Made by a program: the position numbers and the translations under genes. The notes under the pieces are model-generated. The model was not told the origin of the DNA and did no database searches. It worked only from the letters and a program-made list of their open reading frames with translations. From contig JANUBW010000001.1 in the NCBI GenBank assembly GCA_024809215.1, positions 682,001 to 746,000 of the forward strand: a stretch of 64,000 nt of DNA. The letters are read 5' to 3'. The DNA comes from Niastella sp. OAS944. GTDB lineage: Bacteria; Bacteroidota; Bacteroidia; Chitinophagales; Chitinophagaceae. How positions within the stretch are numbered: the stretch's first letter is position 1; each line of letters starts with the position of its first letter. Below are positions 7,683 to 16,390 of this stretch, in pieces.

Positions 7683-8552
7683 ATGAAAATGAAGCATCTT
7701 TTACCCGGAGTGCTTTTTCTTTTAACTACAAGCACCTTAAAAGTTAACGCCCAGGACCAAACACCCGACACTACCTCTTTACCCGGCGACAATTTTAGCC
7801 TGCAAGGCGCCCTCGACCTGTTTAAAAAAGCCGGCTCTCCCGAAGAATTTGAAAAATTGCTCAACATAGAAGATAGTAAAGTAAATAACCTCGACCTCAA
7901 CGAAGACGGCAACACCGACTATATTAAGGTGGTGAGCAAACGGGAGAACGACGTGCAGATCTTTGTACTGCAGGCCCTGGTGTCTGAAACCGAAAGCCAG
8001 GACATAGCCGTTATTGAACTGGAAAAAACGGGTCCTGAAAACGCCGTTATAGAGATCGTTGGCGATGGAGATATTTTTGGTGAAGAAACCATTGTTGAGC
8101 CCGAAGAAAACGATGGAAATGCCTTTAATGAAGGGTTCTCTATGATGGCCAAAGGACCGAACACCGACTATTCGGCCAATGGTATTGTTGTAAACGTTTG
8201 GGGCTGGCCTTGTGTTCGTTACGTATACGCCCCTTCCTATGTAATATGGGTGTCGCCCTTTAGCTGGCGTGCACGCCCGGTTTGGTACCGCCCCTGGCGC
8301 CCAATGGCCTACACGGTTTACCGCCCGTTCAGGTACCGCTACCGCGCACATTATGCAGTAGTTACCACCCGCCGGGTAGTAGTAGCGCCCCGTATTTACC
8401 ATCCCATGCGTGTTACTTCTGTAACGGTAAGTAACCGCCATCGCGTGGCTGTAAATAATTACCGCGTTACCCGTAAAACAACCACTGTAAGGGGACCGCG
8501 CGGCAGAAAATTCACCCGTACTACTACAACAGTAAGAAGACGTAGAAGATAA
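7683..8552 (+). CDS. Secreted protein with Arg/Tyr-rich C-terminus
   Basis: A 289-residue protein with a signal peptide (LLPGVLFLLTTSTLKVNAQ). A conserved acidic N-terminal domain includes an EF-hand-like DLNEDGNTDYI near residue 75. From about residue 190 the sequence becomes rich in Trp, Tyr, Arg and Val (RPVWYRPWRPMAYTVYRPFR) and ends in RRRRR. Similar proteins of unknown function occur across Bacteroidota. The basic tail suggests binding to an acidic surface or polymer, which is inference. The neighbours give no clue. Confidence 0.7.
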   Translation: MKMKHLLPGVLFLLTTSTLKVNAQDQTPDTTSLPGDNFSLQGALDLFKKAGSPEEFEKLLNIEDSKVNNLDLNEDGNTDYIKVVSKRENDVQIFVLQALVSETESQDIAVIELEKTGPENAVIEIVGDGDIFGEETIVEPEENDGNAFNEGFSMMAKGPNTDYSANGIVVNVWGWPCVRYVYAPSYVIWVSPFSWRARPVWYRPWRPMAYTVYRPFRYRYRAHYAVVTTRRVVVAPRIYHPMRVTSVTVSNRHRVAVNNYRVTRKTTTVRGPRGRKFTRTTTTVRRRRR

Positions 8553-8555
8553 AGT

Positions 8556-8650
8556 CAATGTGCTAATGAGATAATGTGCTAATGTGCTGTTTTTACTGTC
8601 TTTTCATTAGCATATTAGCACATTAGCTAATTATCACATTAGTATTTGAA
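8556..8650. repeat. Stuttered hairpin, words GCTAATGTGATAATG
   Basis: The left arm is made of GTGCTAATGAGATAATG-type words. A T-rich loop follows, then the complementary words (CATTAGCATATTAGCAC). A second copy of the right-arm words lies at 8712-8750. It follows the Arg/Tyr-rich protein gene. Confidence 0.75.
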
Positions 8651-8668
8651 TATCCAAGGTATAGTTAC

Positions 8669-8697
8669 AAAGTCCTGCCAATATGGTGGGACTTTTT
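8669..8697 (+). terminator. Intrinsic terminator
   Basis: Arms AAAGTCCTGCCA and TGGTGGGACTTT are followed by a short T-run. It lies upstream of msrA. Confidence 0.7.
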
Positions 8698-8743
8698 CGC
8701 ATTCTGCCTTTCCATTAGCATATTAGCACATTATCAAATTAGC

Positions 8744-8751
8744 TAATTTTG
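8744..8751 (+). promoter_or_regulatory. -7 element upstream of msrA
   Basis: TAATTTTG matches TAnnTTTG and lies 64 bp before the msrA ATG. It is embedded in the right-arm words of the preceding repeat, so it could also be coincidental. Confidence 0.35.
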
Positions 8752-8815
8752 TTTTTATTAACATCTACGGTAGCACACCGGGCGTATATAGTGTGTTCTT
8801 TTAAATAACAATACA

Positions 8816-9502
8816 ATGATACAACTGTTAAAACTACATGGCATGAAGCTGTTCTTTACCGGTGCACTGGTAACCCTGGCTACCCTGGTGTCCTGTGCTC
8901 AAAAACAAAAAGTAAAAAAGGATATAAGTAAGAATATGACAACAAACACAAATGGTTCTGTAAACACCGCTACCGATACTGCCACCTTTGGCACCGGTTG
9001 CTTTTGGTGTACTGAAGCTATCTTTCAGCAATTGGAAGGTGTTGTTTCGGCAACGTCGGGTTATAGCGGCGGACATGTAAACAACCCAACTTACAAAGAA
9101 GTATGTACCGGCACTACCGGTCATGCCGAAGTATTACAAGTGGTATACGATCCTTCAAAGATCACCTTTGATGAGCTGCTTGAAGTATTCTGGCAAACAC
9201 ATGACCCAACTACGCTCAACCGCCAGGGTAATGATGTTGGCCCCCAATACCGCAGCGTGGTATTTTATCACAACAACGAACAAAAAGAGAAAGCCGAAAA
9301 ATACAAAGCTGAATTAGATAAAAGCGGCGCATTTAACAATCCGATCGTAACTGAAATTTCGCCCTTTACTAAATTCTATGCGGCAGAAGATTATCACCAG
9401 GATTATTACAATCTGAATGGGGCGGAGCCTTATTGTAACATTGTAATTCGTCCTAAGGTAGAGAAGTTTAAGAAGGTGTTTAAGAGTAAACTGAAACACT
9501 AG
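8816..9502 (+). CDS. msrA: Peptide-methionine (S)-S-oxide reductase, lipoprotein form
   Basis: MsrA reduces the S-epimer of methionine sulfoxide in proteins. The catalytic motif GCFWC places the nucleophilic Cys at residue 62. The family blocks GYSGGHVNNPTYKEVCTGTTGHAE and the downstream DVGPQYRS region are present. The N-terminus ends in lipobox LVSC (Cys27), so the enzyme should be anchored in the cell envelope rather than cytosolic. A second in-frame ATG nine codons later (MKLFF) would give a more typical lipoprotein signal. The gene stands alone, with a long hairpin after it. Confidence 0.93.
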   Translation: MIQLLKLHGMKLFFTGALVTLATLVSCAQKQKVKKDISKNMTTNTNGSVNTATDTATFGTGCFWCTEAIFQQLEGVVSATSGYSGGHVNNPTYKEVCTGTTGHAEVLQVVYDPSKITFDELLEVFWQTHDPTTLNRQGNDVGPQYRSVVFYHNNEQKEKAEKYKAELDKSGAFNNPIVTEISPFTKFYAAEDYHQDYYNLNGAEPYCNIVIRPKVEKFKKVFKSKLKH

Positions 9503-9569
9503 TTGACAGGTTAACACGTTGACAAGTTGACAAGGGATACAACCTTGTTAACTTGTCAACGTGTTAACT
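9501..9569. terminator. Stuttered 26-bp hairpin between convergent genes
   Basis: Arms 9510-9535 and 9543-9568 are complementary over 26 bases with one mismatch (a G-T wobble) and a 7-base loop. They are built from TTGACAAG/TTAACACG words. The element fills the gap between msrA and the convergent binding-protein gene. It probably blocks read-through in both directions, although no pure T-run follows. Confidence 0.65.
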
Positions 9570-11196
9570 ATTTATCTAAGTATGTATGTCTTAACTCAAG
9601 TAAGTTAAGCCCGTTAGCATGGAAATTTTTCACATTAGGACGTACTAATCTAATCACCTCATCGTACCACAATGGTACTACGGGCGCATCGTCGATCACC
9701 ATCTGGTCCATTTGCTGGTATAATTTGTAACGCAGGCTATCGTTCTCGGTTACCATGGCCTTATCGTACAGGGCATCGAACTGCGGATTATTATAACGGG
9801 TATAATTAGGCGGGGCCGGATTGTTTCCATAAAAAACGCTCAGGTAATTCTCCGCTTCGGGAAAATCGGCGATCCAGCTTCCTCTAAAGAACAAGGCTTC
9901 CGATTTGGCAGTATGCTCCAGCAACAGGCTTTTAGGTATCACATCTACCTGAACTTTTATTCCCACCTCCTCTAACTGCCGGGCAATAAAGCTGGCAATG
10001 TCGCTGTAAATAGGAATGGTAAGCAACTTTATTTCTGGCAGTCCTTCCCCATCGGGAAAACCGGCCATCCTCAACAATTCCCTGGCACGTACGGGGTCGT
10101 ACTTATAGCCTTTTACAACACTGCTATCGAATGAAGGCAGCCCGGCCGGAATAAACCCGCTTTCTGCCGGCATACCTTTGGAATTGTACAGGTACATGAT
10201 CATCTTGCGCCTGTCGAACCCGCAATTAATAGCCTGCCGTATTTGTTTTATTCGTAATGGCGAATTTTGCAACAGCGGATTGTCTTTATCCATTAAGATA
10301 CCAAGGTATTCGGTATTCAGGTAGCTGTGTTTTGAAAGTATGATCTTACCCTGCCAGTCTTTACGCAACTGTCCTTTTTTTGTAAGGATCTCATCTTTAA
10401 AGGAAGGATCGATATCGTTGATGAAATCGAGTTTACCCTGTTGAAATAACAGGAACTCGGTGGCCTTGCTGTCGTAAAAAGTGATCTTTAACCCATCGAG
10501 GTAAGGCAACCTTTTACCAGTGCTGTCATGCTCAAAATAGTTCTCATTCTTTTGTAATATCATCGCCTGCCCTTCTTCCCAGGCCCTGAATTTGAACGGA
10601 CCCGTACCGCAGGGATGACTGCGAAAATCAGCGCCATATTTTGCCACTACTTCTTTGGGTACTATTGAGCAGTATTGCATGCTCAGCAGTCCTAAAATGG
10701 GTGCAAACGGTACTTTTAAGGTCAATTGAAAAGTAGAATCGTCCAGTGCTTTAAAGCCGTGGTCGTCGTCAACACGGTCGTTGAAGATCCAGGCGCCGCT
10801 GCTGGCGGTAGTGGGGTCAATAATGCGGTTAAAGCTGTATTCTACATCAAAAGCGGTTAGGCGGCGGCCTTTTCCCTGCGGAAAAGCTTCGTTATCGTGA
10901 AAGAAAACACCGGGGCGTAAATGAAACGTATATACTTTGCGGTCAGCCGATACATCCCAGCTGTAGGCCAGCGAAGGAACGATCATAAGGTTATCATCGG
11001 TTTCAACCAGCGTGTTGTACAACTGGTGTACCGCCCAAATGATGCTTTGGTTTTTGGCGCCAGCCGGGTCGAGGGTGGCAATACCGGTGGCCTCATTATA
11101 GTGGAACACCTGTTTATTACCGCTGGTACGACTGCCACATGCACTGAACAAAATAGCGCCGAAAAAGACCGCAAAAAATATAACTTTAACTTTCAT
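9568..11196 (-). CDS. ABC transporter substrate-binding lipoprotein, family 5 (peptide type)
   Basis: A 542-residue extracellular solute-binding protein of the OppA/DppA class. The lipobox FSAC lies in MKVKVIFFAVFFGAILFSAC. Typical family blocks follow: the region after the lipobox ending in LDP, then FHLRPGVFFHDNEAFPQGKG, FDVEYSFNRI, and near the end PVVPLWY. No permease or ATPase genes are adjacent, so it is an orphan receptor. A longer frame starts at 11208, but the ATG at 11196 gives the clean signal peptide. Confidence 0.9.
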   Translation of the reverse strand: MKVKVIFFAVFFGAILFSACGSRTSGNKQVFHYNEATGIATLDPAGAKNQSIIWAVHQLYNTLVETDDNLMIVPSLAYSWDVSADRKVYTFHLRPGVFFHDNEAFPQGKGRRLTAFDVEYSFNRIIDPTTASSGAWIFNDRVDDDHGFKALDDSTFQLTLKVPFAPILGLLSMQYCSIVPKEVVAKYGADFRSHPCGTGPFKFRAWEEGQAMILQKNENYFEHDSTGKRLPYLDGLKITFYDSKATEFLLFQQGKLDFINDIDPSFKDEILTKKGQLRKDWQGKIILSKHSYLNTEYLGILMDKDNPLLQNSPLRIKQIRQAINCGFDRRKMIMYLYNSKGMPAESGFIPAGLPSFDSSVVKGYKYDPVRARELLRMAGFPDGEGLPEIKLLTIPIYSDIASFIARQLEEVGIKVQVDVIPKSLLLEHTAKSEALFFRGSWIADFPEAENYLSVFYGNNPAPPNYTRYNNPQFDALYDKAMVTENDSLRYKLYQQMDQMVIDDAPVVPLWYDEVIRLVRPNVKNFHANGLNLLELRHTYLDK

Positions 11197-11316
11197 ACAT
11201 GAATACAAATGTGAAATTTAGCAAATTATACAACGTACCGCTAATACCCACATTTGCGTATTTGCTAATTTAAATCATACATTGTGATCCTAACAAAACA
11301 ATTCACTATACATACC

Positions 11317-12993
11317 ATGCCCCGCAAATTTTCATTTCTCATTTTAAATTTCTCATTTCTCATTTTTATAGCGTCTTCCTGTGCCGCGCAACCGTTGAGC
11401 GATAAAAAACAGTTCACGCATCAGGATACATTACGCGGCACCATTACGCCTGAGCGGGCCTGGTGGAACGTTTTACGGTACGATATACAGGTTACCCCCG
11501 ATTATACTACCAAAACCATTCAGGGCAAAAACCGCATTACCATATCGGTGCTAAAGGCAGGGGAGAAACTACAGCTCGACCTGCAGGAACCTATGATCAT
11601 CGATGAAGTGAACCTGGTAAGCCTGGTGGCAAAAAACAGCAATATGAGAAACCTGGCCGTTCAGCATGATGGAAATGCCTGGTTTGTTACCATACCACAG
11701 GTACCGGTAAAATCGGAGCAAACGCTTGAAGTGATCTATCATGGTAAACCCCGCGAAGCCGTTCGCGCCCCCTGGGATGGCGGTTGGATCTGGGGCAAGG
11801 ATAGCAAGGGCCGTCCCTGGATGACCGTGGCCTGCCAGGGCCTGGGCGCCAGTGTTTGGTACCCCTGTAAAGATCACCAGAGCGATGAGCCCGATAACGG
11901 CGCCAGCCTTAGCATTACCGTACCCGATACACTGGTTGCTGTAGGTAATGGCCGGTTGGAAAATAAAACCACCGATAACGGAACCGCCACTTATACCTGG
12001 CAGGTTAAAAACCCCATCAATAACTATAATATCATTCCATACATTGGTAAATATGTAACCTGGCACGAAGATTTTGCCGGTGAAAAGGGCAAACTGGATT
12101 GCGATTACTGGGTGCTTGACTATGACCTGCCAAAAGCCCAAAAGCAGTTCACCCAGGTACCTAAAATGCTTAAATGTTTTGAGTACTGGTTTGGCCCCTA
12201 CCCTTTTTATGAAGACAGCTATAAACTGGTTGAAACCCCGCACCTGGGTATGGAACACCAAAGCGCGGTGGCCTATGGCAACGGTTTTCAAAATGGCTAC
12301 CTGGGCCGCGACCTTTCCTCGAGCGGCTGGGGCAAAAAATGGGATTTTATCATTGTGCATGAAAGCGGCCACGAATGGTTTGCCAACAACATTACCACCA
12401 ATGATATTGCCGATATGTGGGTGCATGAAGGCTTTACCAATTATTCCGAAACGCTGTTCACCACGTGTGAATACGGCGTAGAAGCCGGCAATGATTATTG
12501 TGTAGGCACCCGTGCATTGATCCAAAACGATATTCCCATTATTGGCCACTATGGCGTGAACCAGGAAGGCAGCGGTGATATGTATTACAAAGGCGGTAAC
12601 CTGTTGCACACCATCAGACAGATCATCAACAACGATTCTACCTTCCGCGCCATTTTACGCGGACTGAACAAAACCTATTATCATAAAACTGTTACCACAA
12701 AAGAAGTGGAAGAGTATATGAGCCGCCAGTCGGGCATCGATCTTTCGAAAGTATTTGATCAATATCTTCGCACCACGCAAATACCGGTGCTTGAATATTC
12801 AATAAAAGGCAAGGACCTGCGTTTCAGGTTCACCAATTGCGTAAAAGGATTTGCAATGCCGGTTAAAGTGAAGCTGGGCAATGAAGAAAAATGGATCCGC
12901 GCTAACCAGGAATGGACCATTATCTCAGGCAATAATACAGGTAACTTTACGGTTGATAAGAATTTTTATATAACAGCGAAGAAAGTGAGCTAA
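11317..12993 (+). CDS. M1-family metallopeptidase, lipoprotein
   Basis: A 558-residue aminopeptidase of the gluzincin M1 family. The zinc site HESGH plus the downstream glutamate in HEGFTNYSE is intact, and a GMEH-type exopeptidase motif (LGMEHQSAVAYG) is present. The N-terminus is a hydrophobic lipoprotein signal ending SSC. Part of it, FSFLILNFSFLIF, is encoded by a DNA stutter of TTTCTCATT words. A GTG at 11284 is upstream, but the ATG at 11317 starts the signal peptide properly. The stop codon abuts the ATG of the flippase gene, so the two are probably co-transcribed. Confidence 0.9.
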   Translation: MPRKFSFLILNFSFLIFIASSCAAQPLSDKKQFTHQDTLRGTITPERAWWNVLRYDIQVTPDYTTKTIQGKNRITISVLKAGEKLQLDLQEPMIIDEVNLVSLVAKNSNMRNLAVQHDGNAWFVTIPQVPVKSEQTLEVIYHGKPREAVRAPWDGGWIWGKDSKGRPWMTVACQGLGASVWYPCKDHQSDEPDNGASLSITVPDTLVAVGNGRLENKTTDNGTATYTWQVKNPINNYNIIPYIGKYVTWHEDFAGEKGKLDCDYWVLDYDLPKAQKQFTQVPKMLKCFEYWFGPYPFYEDSYKLVETPHLGMEHQSAVAYGNGFQNGYLGRDLSSSGWGKKWDFIIVHESGHEWFANNITTNDIADMWVHEGFTNYSETLFTTCEYGVEAGNDYCVGTRALIQNDIPIIGHYGVNQEGSGDMYYKGGNLLHTIRQIINNDSTFRAILRGLNKTYYHKTVTTKEVEEYMSRQSGIDLSKVFDQYLRTTQIPVLEYSIKGKDLRFRFTNCVKGFAMPVKVKLGNEEKWIRANQEWTIISGNNTGNFTVDKNFYITAKKVS

Positions 12994-14490
12994 ATGAGTA
13001 TAAGGCGGCAAAGTATTATTTCGTCCATTTTTGTGTATATCGGATTTGCGCTGGGCCTGTTGAATACATACCTGTATACAAGAGGATTTTCTACAGAGCA
13101 ATACGGGCTTATACAGGCTTTTCAGGCTTTTGCCACCCTTATGTTCTCGTTCTCGAATGTTGGTATTACTTATTACATCTACAAATTTTACCCTTACTAT
13201 AACGACAACCTGCCGCCGAACAAGAACGACATGATAACGCTGGCGCTGGTAACCAGCATGACAGCTTTTATGTTCGTTGTTATTAGCGGCATAGTATTCA
13301 AAGACTTTGTAATTCTTAAATATTCGGCCAACTCACCCGAGGTCATTTATTATTACAACTGGCTTTTCCCTTTTGGATTTGGGTTGTCGGTATTTTCGAT
13401 ACTCGAAGCATTTGCCTGGCAGTTACGCAAATCGGTGCTCACTAATTTTCTAAAGGAAGTTCTGCTCAGGCTTTTTGCCACCATCCTTATTGTGCTTTTA
13501 TTCCTGAAGGTCATAAAAGACTTTGATCTGTTCATTAAAATATATGCATTCACCTACATCGCCATAGCACTTTCGCTGCTGGGGTATTTGATTGCCACCA
13601 AGAAGATCCACCTTACTTTTACCAGAAGCCGCGTTACTAAAAAGTTCTTTAAGAAAATTGTGGGCGCCGTGTTCTTTATTTGGTTTGGAACCCTGGTGTT
13701 CAACATAGCGGGGGTGTTCGATACGCTGGTGATAGCCGCAGTGTTAAAAAACGGGATGGCCAATGCAGGTGTTTATTCACTGGCGCAAAATATGTCGAGC
13801 CTGGTATTTGCCCCGCAACGCGCTATTGTTTCGGCCGCCATTCCCATACTGGCGCAGGGGTGGAAAGATAAGGACTACGACAAGATCAATCGCATTTACC
13901 AGCGCAGCAGTATCAACCAGCTCATATTTGCCACAGCCATTTTTTTATTGATATGGATGAACTTTACCGATGGCGTAATTACCTTTCATTTAAAACCTGA
14001 TTATCTGGATGCCCGTATTATTTTTCTGTTCATTGGTATTACCAAGGTAATTGATATGGGAACCGGTGTAAATGCACAGATCATTGGCACCAGCACTTTC
14101 TGGAAAGTGGAATTCATAAGCGGCATTGTATTATTGCTGCTCACCATTCCATTGAATTATATTCTCACCAAAAATTTTCAAACCACTGGTACAGCCGTTG
14201 CCGGTCTTATTTCCATTACCATTTACAATTGCATCCGGTACTTTTTCCTGTGGAAAAAGTTCAACATGCAACCGTTTACGATAAAATCGCTGTATACGCT
14301 TCTCTTAGGCGCAGGCTGTTATTTCATTTGCTATTTGTTGTTTAGAAATTTTCAGGGCCTGGGTTACATCTTCCTTCGCAGCATTGTGTTCATTACTTTG
14401 TTTGCTACAGGTGTTTTGTATCTGAAACTTTCGCCCGATGTATTACCTGTATGGGATACAATTAAGAAGCGTCTTCGTATAGAAAAATAG
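12994..14490 (+). CDS. Oligosaccharide flippase (Wzx/MurJ-like MOP superfamily)
   Basis: A 498-residue integral membrane protein with about 12-14 hydrophobic helices and a polysaccharide-biosynthesis-protein pattern at the N-terminus (SIISSIFVYIGFALGLLNTY, then TRGFSTEQYGLIQAFQAF). The family flips lipid-linked oligosaccharides across the inner membrane. The gene starts at the base after the M1 peptidase stop. No glycosyltransferases are adjacent, so its substrate is unknown. Confidence 0.85.
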   Translation: MSIRRQSIISSIFVYIGFALGLLNTYLYTRGFSTEQYGLIQAFQAFATLMFSFSNVGITYYIYKFYPYYNDNLPPNKNDMITLALVTSMTAFMFVVISGIVFKDFVILKYSANSPEVIYYYNWLFPFGFGLSVFSILEAFAWQLRKSVLTNFLKEVLLRLFATILIVLLFLKVIKDFDLFIKIYAFTYIAIALSLLGYLIATKKIHLTFTRSRVTKKFFKKIVGAVFFIWFGTLVFNIAGVFDTLVIAAVLKNGMANAGVYSLAQNMSSLVFAPQRAIVSAAIPILAQGWKDKDYDKINRIYQRSSINQLIFATAIFLLIWMNFTDGVITFHLKPDYLDARIIFLFIGITKVIDMGTGVNAQIIGTSTFWKVEFISGIVLLLLTIPLNYILTKNFQTTGTAVAGLISITIYNCIRYFFLWKKFNMQPFTIKSLYTLLLGAGCYFICYLLFRNFQGLGYIFLRSIVFITLFATGVLYLKLSPDVLPVWDTIKKRLRIEK

Positions 14491-14640
14491 GAAATAAAAA
14501 TTAACCTGTATTGTCTATCAACTCAGTCAGATTAACAGTTTAATCGTCTTTTAGTCACTTAATATTTCCCCAATAGCATTCACACATTTTTAACAATAAT
14601 TGTCAGTTACACCCCATTAAGTGTAAAAAAATCATTTAAC

Positions 14641-14665
14641 GCAATCGATTGTTGTAATCGATTGC
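14641..14665. promoter_or_regulatory. Operator-like dyad
   Basis: GCAATCGATT, 5 bp, then AATCGATTGC form a perfect 10-bp inverted repeat. Each half is itself centred on the palindrome AATCGATT, resembling two adjacent LacI-family operators. It lies 75 bp before a small ORF and about 300 bp before the HATPase-like gene. Confidence 0.4.
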
Positions 14666-14739
14666 AAGTCGAAACAGTGCGTTTTTAAATAGAAACCTTT
14701 AGTGGCAATTTATGCTTTAGTCTATTTTTTACTATAACA

Positions 14740-14847
14740 ATGCCTTCGTTGATCGAATCGCCTGTTTTGCGTCGTTACTTTGATCCAGCATTAGCACAGC
14801 AAGCAATGCCGGAGTTCTTGGTAAAGTTGGTACCCAATGAAAATTAG
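14740..14847 (+). CDS. Possible 35-aa small protein
   Basis: An ATG-started frame encoding MPSLIESPVLRRYFDPALAQ and 15 more residues. It lies between the dyad at 14641 and the HATPase-like gene. No family is recognised. Coding status is uncertain: it fits the codon use of the neighbours, but no ribosome binding site is evident. The rest of 14491-14959 shows no other gene. Confidence 0.3.
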   Translation: MPSLIESPVLRRYFDPALAQQAMPEFLVKLVPNEN

Positions 14848-14959
14848 ATAAGTACTTTTTGGAAAGCCCGGTCCGTAGCGAAAAATCCGTTTTTAGTTCG
14901 TATCCCTTTTGAACTCTGTTTGTCTAATATCCTTTTGTTCATCATTAACATTCCTTTTT

Positions 14960-15406
14960 ATGAGCAGCTTGTCATTAACGATCAACCCGACACCAGTAGT
15001 TACCGAAACCCTCAGTTCATTTACCCCAGCCGTATCTCTTCACAAACTTGTTGACCAGCTTATGCTGAGTTTTATTCCGCTGGCAGTTAATAAGAAAAGT
15101 TTTATTGTAAATGACGTTAATGAAGCATTTGAGCTTCATGCCGATAAACAAGTGTTAGCCTTTATTATAGGCAACCTGTTGAACAACGCCATTTCAAGCT
15201 CATGCCACGTTTGCATTAGAATTGAAGCGGTAAAGCAACCCAAAGGCATTCAGATCCGCGTTAAGAATAATGGCGCTAATTTTTACAGCACCGTAGCCCA
15301 TGGTTTTTCTGAAGTATTAGCTGCTGCCCGCAGTGTGGGTGGAAGTATCAATATCTATAACCAGAAGCACGAAGGAACGGTTATTACGCTCTCAATGGCG
15401 GCGTAA
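14960..15406 (+). CDS. Orphan HATPase-like protein
   Basis: A 148-residue protein resembling only the ATP-binding domain of a sensor kinase. An N-box-like NLLNNAISSS sits near residues 73-82, a degenerate G1 region (VKNNGAN) near 105, and GGSINIYNQKHEGTVITLSM at the end. There is no HisKA helix pair and no membrane segment. The DxGxG motif is degraded, so ATP binding is doubtful. It could be an anti-sigma-type or adaptor protein. An ATG at 14909 is in frame, but the ATG at 14960 gives a soluble N-terminus. Confidence 0.5.
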   Translation: MSSLSLTINPTPVVTETLSSFTPAVSLHKLVDQLMLSFIPLAVNKKSFIVNDVNEAFELHADKQVLAFIIGNLLNNAISSSCHVCIRIEAVKQPKGIQIRVKNNGANFYSTVAHGFSEVLAAARSVGGSINIYNQKHEGTVITLSMAA

Positions 15407-15437
15407 TAAGTAATTGCATGACTCGCGAATTACCATC

Positions 15438-15470
15438 GTGAAACGTGAAACGGCAAACGTGAAAGTAGAA
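15438..15470. repeat. Stuttered repeat, words CGTGAAACGGCAAA
   Basis: Three tandem versions of CGTGAAACG/GGCAAACG follow the HATPase-like gene. The same family is seen at 4776-4860 and, in complement, at 28165-28193. Confidence 0.65.
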
Positions 15471-15573
15471 AAGTGTAATTCCCTATAAGAAGATCCAATA
15501 CCTTTTGAAGCAACCCCTTAAACCCCTGAACTTTTACTGTAATCAATAAATTATTCTGAAAAACTCGAACCGG

Positions 15574-15603
15574 AGACCTGTTACTTTGTAACAGGTTTCT
15601 TTC
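15574..15603 (+). terminator. Stem-loop between convergent genes
   Basis: ACCTGTTAC, TTT, GTAACAGGT form a perfect 9-bp stem followed on the plus strand by a T-rich tail. It lies just after the minus-strand NlpC/P60 gene end. Confidence 0.6.
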
Positions 15604-15604
15604 G

Positions 15605-16390
15605 TTATAGAACTCTCCCCCCACCTACAAACCTGGCTTTGTAGTAATCTTCATCCAGATCGCTGATCATAACCCCGCTGCTGGTGGCGGCATGAACAAA
15701 TTTATTATTGCAGAGGTAAACGCCTACGTGGGTAATACCGCCCCGGCTGCCGTTGGTTTTAAAGAACACCAGGTCGCCCTGTTTTAATTTCTTCTTTTTT
15801 ACCTTGGTTTCGCATTGTTTGTACTGATCGGCCGAGCTGCGGGTGAGCGTAATATCGTAATAAGAGCTCATAAAGGCTTTGGCAAAACCACTGCAATCGA
15901 CCCCGTCGCGGGTTTGGCCGCCATATTTGTATTTTGTTCCATACCAGCTTTCGATCAGTTCGAGCAATTTGTTGTCGTTGATGGTCTCAACCGGCATATC
16001 GAGCAAAATGGCATATTTGAATTGTAATGGCGCACTAAGCTCAATACCAATGGCTTTGGTGCTTTTTTTGTTCGAAAGGTCTTTTATGGTATTCTCCTCA
16101 TCGGGGGTAAGTGCGGCCAGCTTTTGGGTGGGGCTGGTTACTCTTTTGCTTTTGGTGGTAGTGGTGGAGGAACCGCTTTTAGCGCTTTTCTTCTTTTTAT
16201 CCTGGGTAAGGTCGTCTTCGCCTTCTTCGTCTTCTTCTTCGGCACCGGCAACAATATGGTCCAAAAATTCGGGTCCATCGAGGGGGAACACAGCCGTATC
16301 GGCCGCTGCCCTGCCAGGGAACGGATGATTTGCTGCCGCCGGAAGGGCATGCATCATCAGGACGGATATAATGATAATCAGATACTTCAC
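15605..16390 (-). CDS. NlpC/P60 family cysteine peptidase, secreted
   Basis: A 261-residue protein with a signal peptide (YLIIIISVLMMHALPAAA). A low-complexity acidic/Lys/Ser/Thr linker spans about residues 50-90, and an NlpC/P60 domain forms the C-terminal half. The catalytic Cys is in DGVDCSGFAKA and the His in GITHVGVYL. LKQGDLVFFK is the usual middle motif. The family cleaves peptide stems of peptidoglycan in the periplasm. Confidence 0.9.
   Translation of the reverse strand: MKYLIIIISVLMMHALPAAANHPFPGRAAADTAVFPLDGPEFLDHIVAGAEEEDEEGEDDLTQDKKKKSAKSGSSTTTTKSKRVTSPTQKLAALTPDEENTIKDLSNKKSTKAIGIELSAPLQFKYAILLDMPVETINDNKLLELIESWYGTKYKYGGQTRDGVDCSGFAKAFMSSYYDITLTRSSADQYKQCETKVKKKKLKQGDLVFFKTNGSRGGITHVGVYLCNNKFVHAATSSGVMISDLDEDYYKARFVGGGRVL

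Noticed and set aside
7779..8558. 259-codon minus-strand frame
   Set aside because: Antisense to the Arg/Tyr-rich secreted protein, whose signal peptide and family pattern favour the plus strand.
11569..12609. 346-codon minus-strand frame
   Set aside because: It is antisense to the well-supported M1 peptidase gene, has no recognisable domains, and arises from codon bias.
12994..14490. MATE drug exporter
   Set aside because: The N-terminal pattern and helix layout fit the polysaccharide flippase branch better than MATE transporters.
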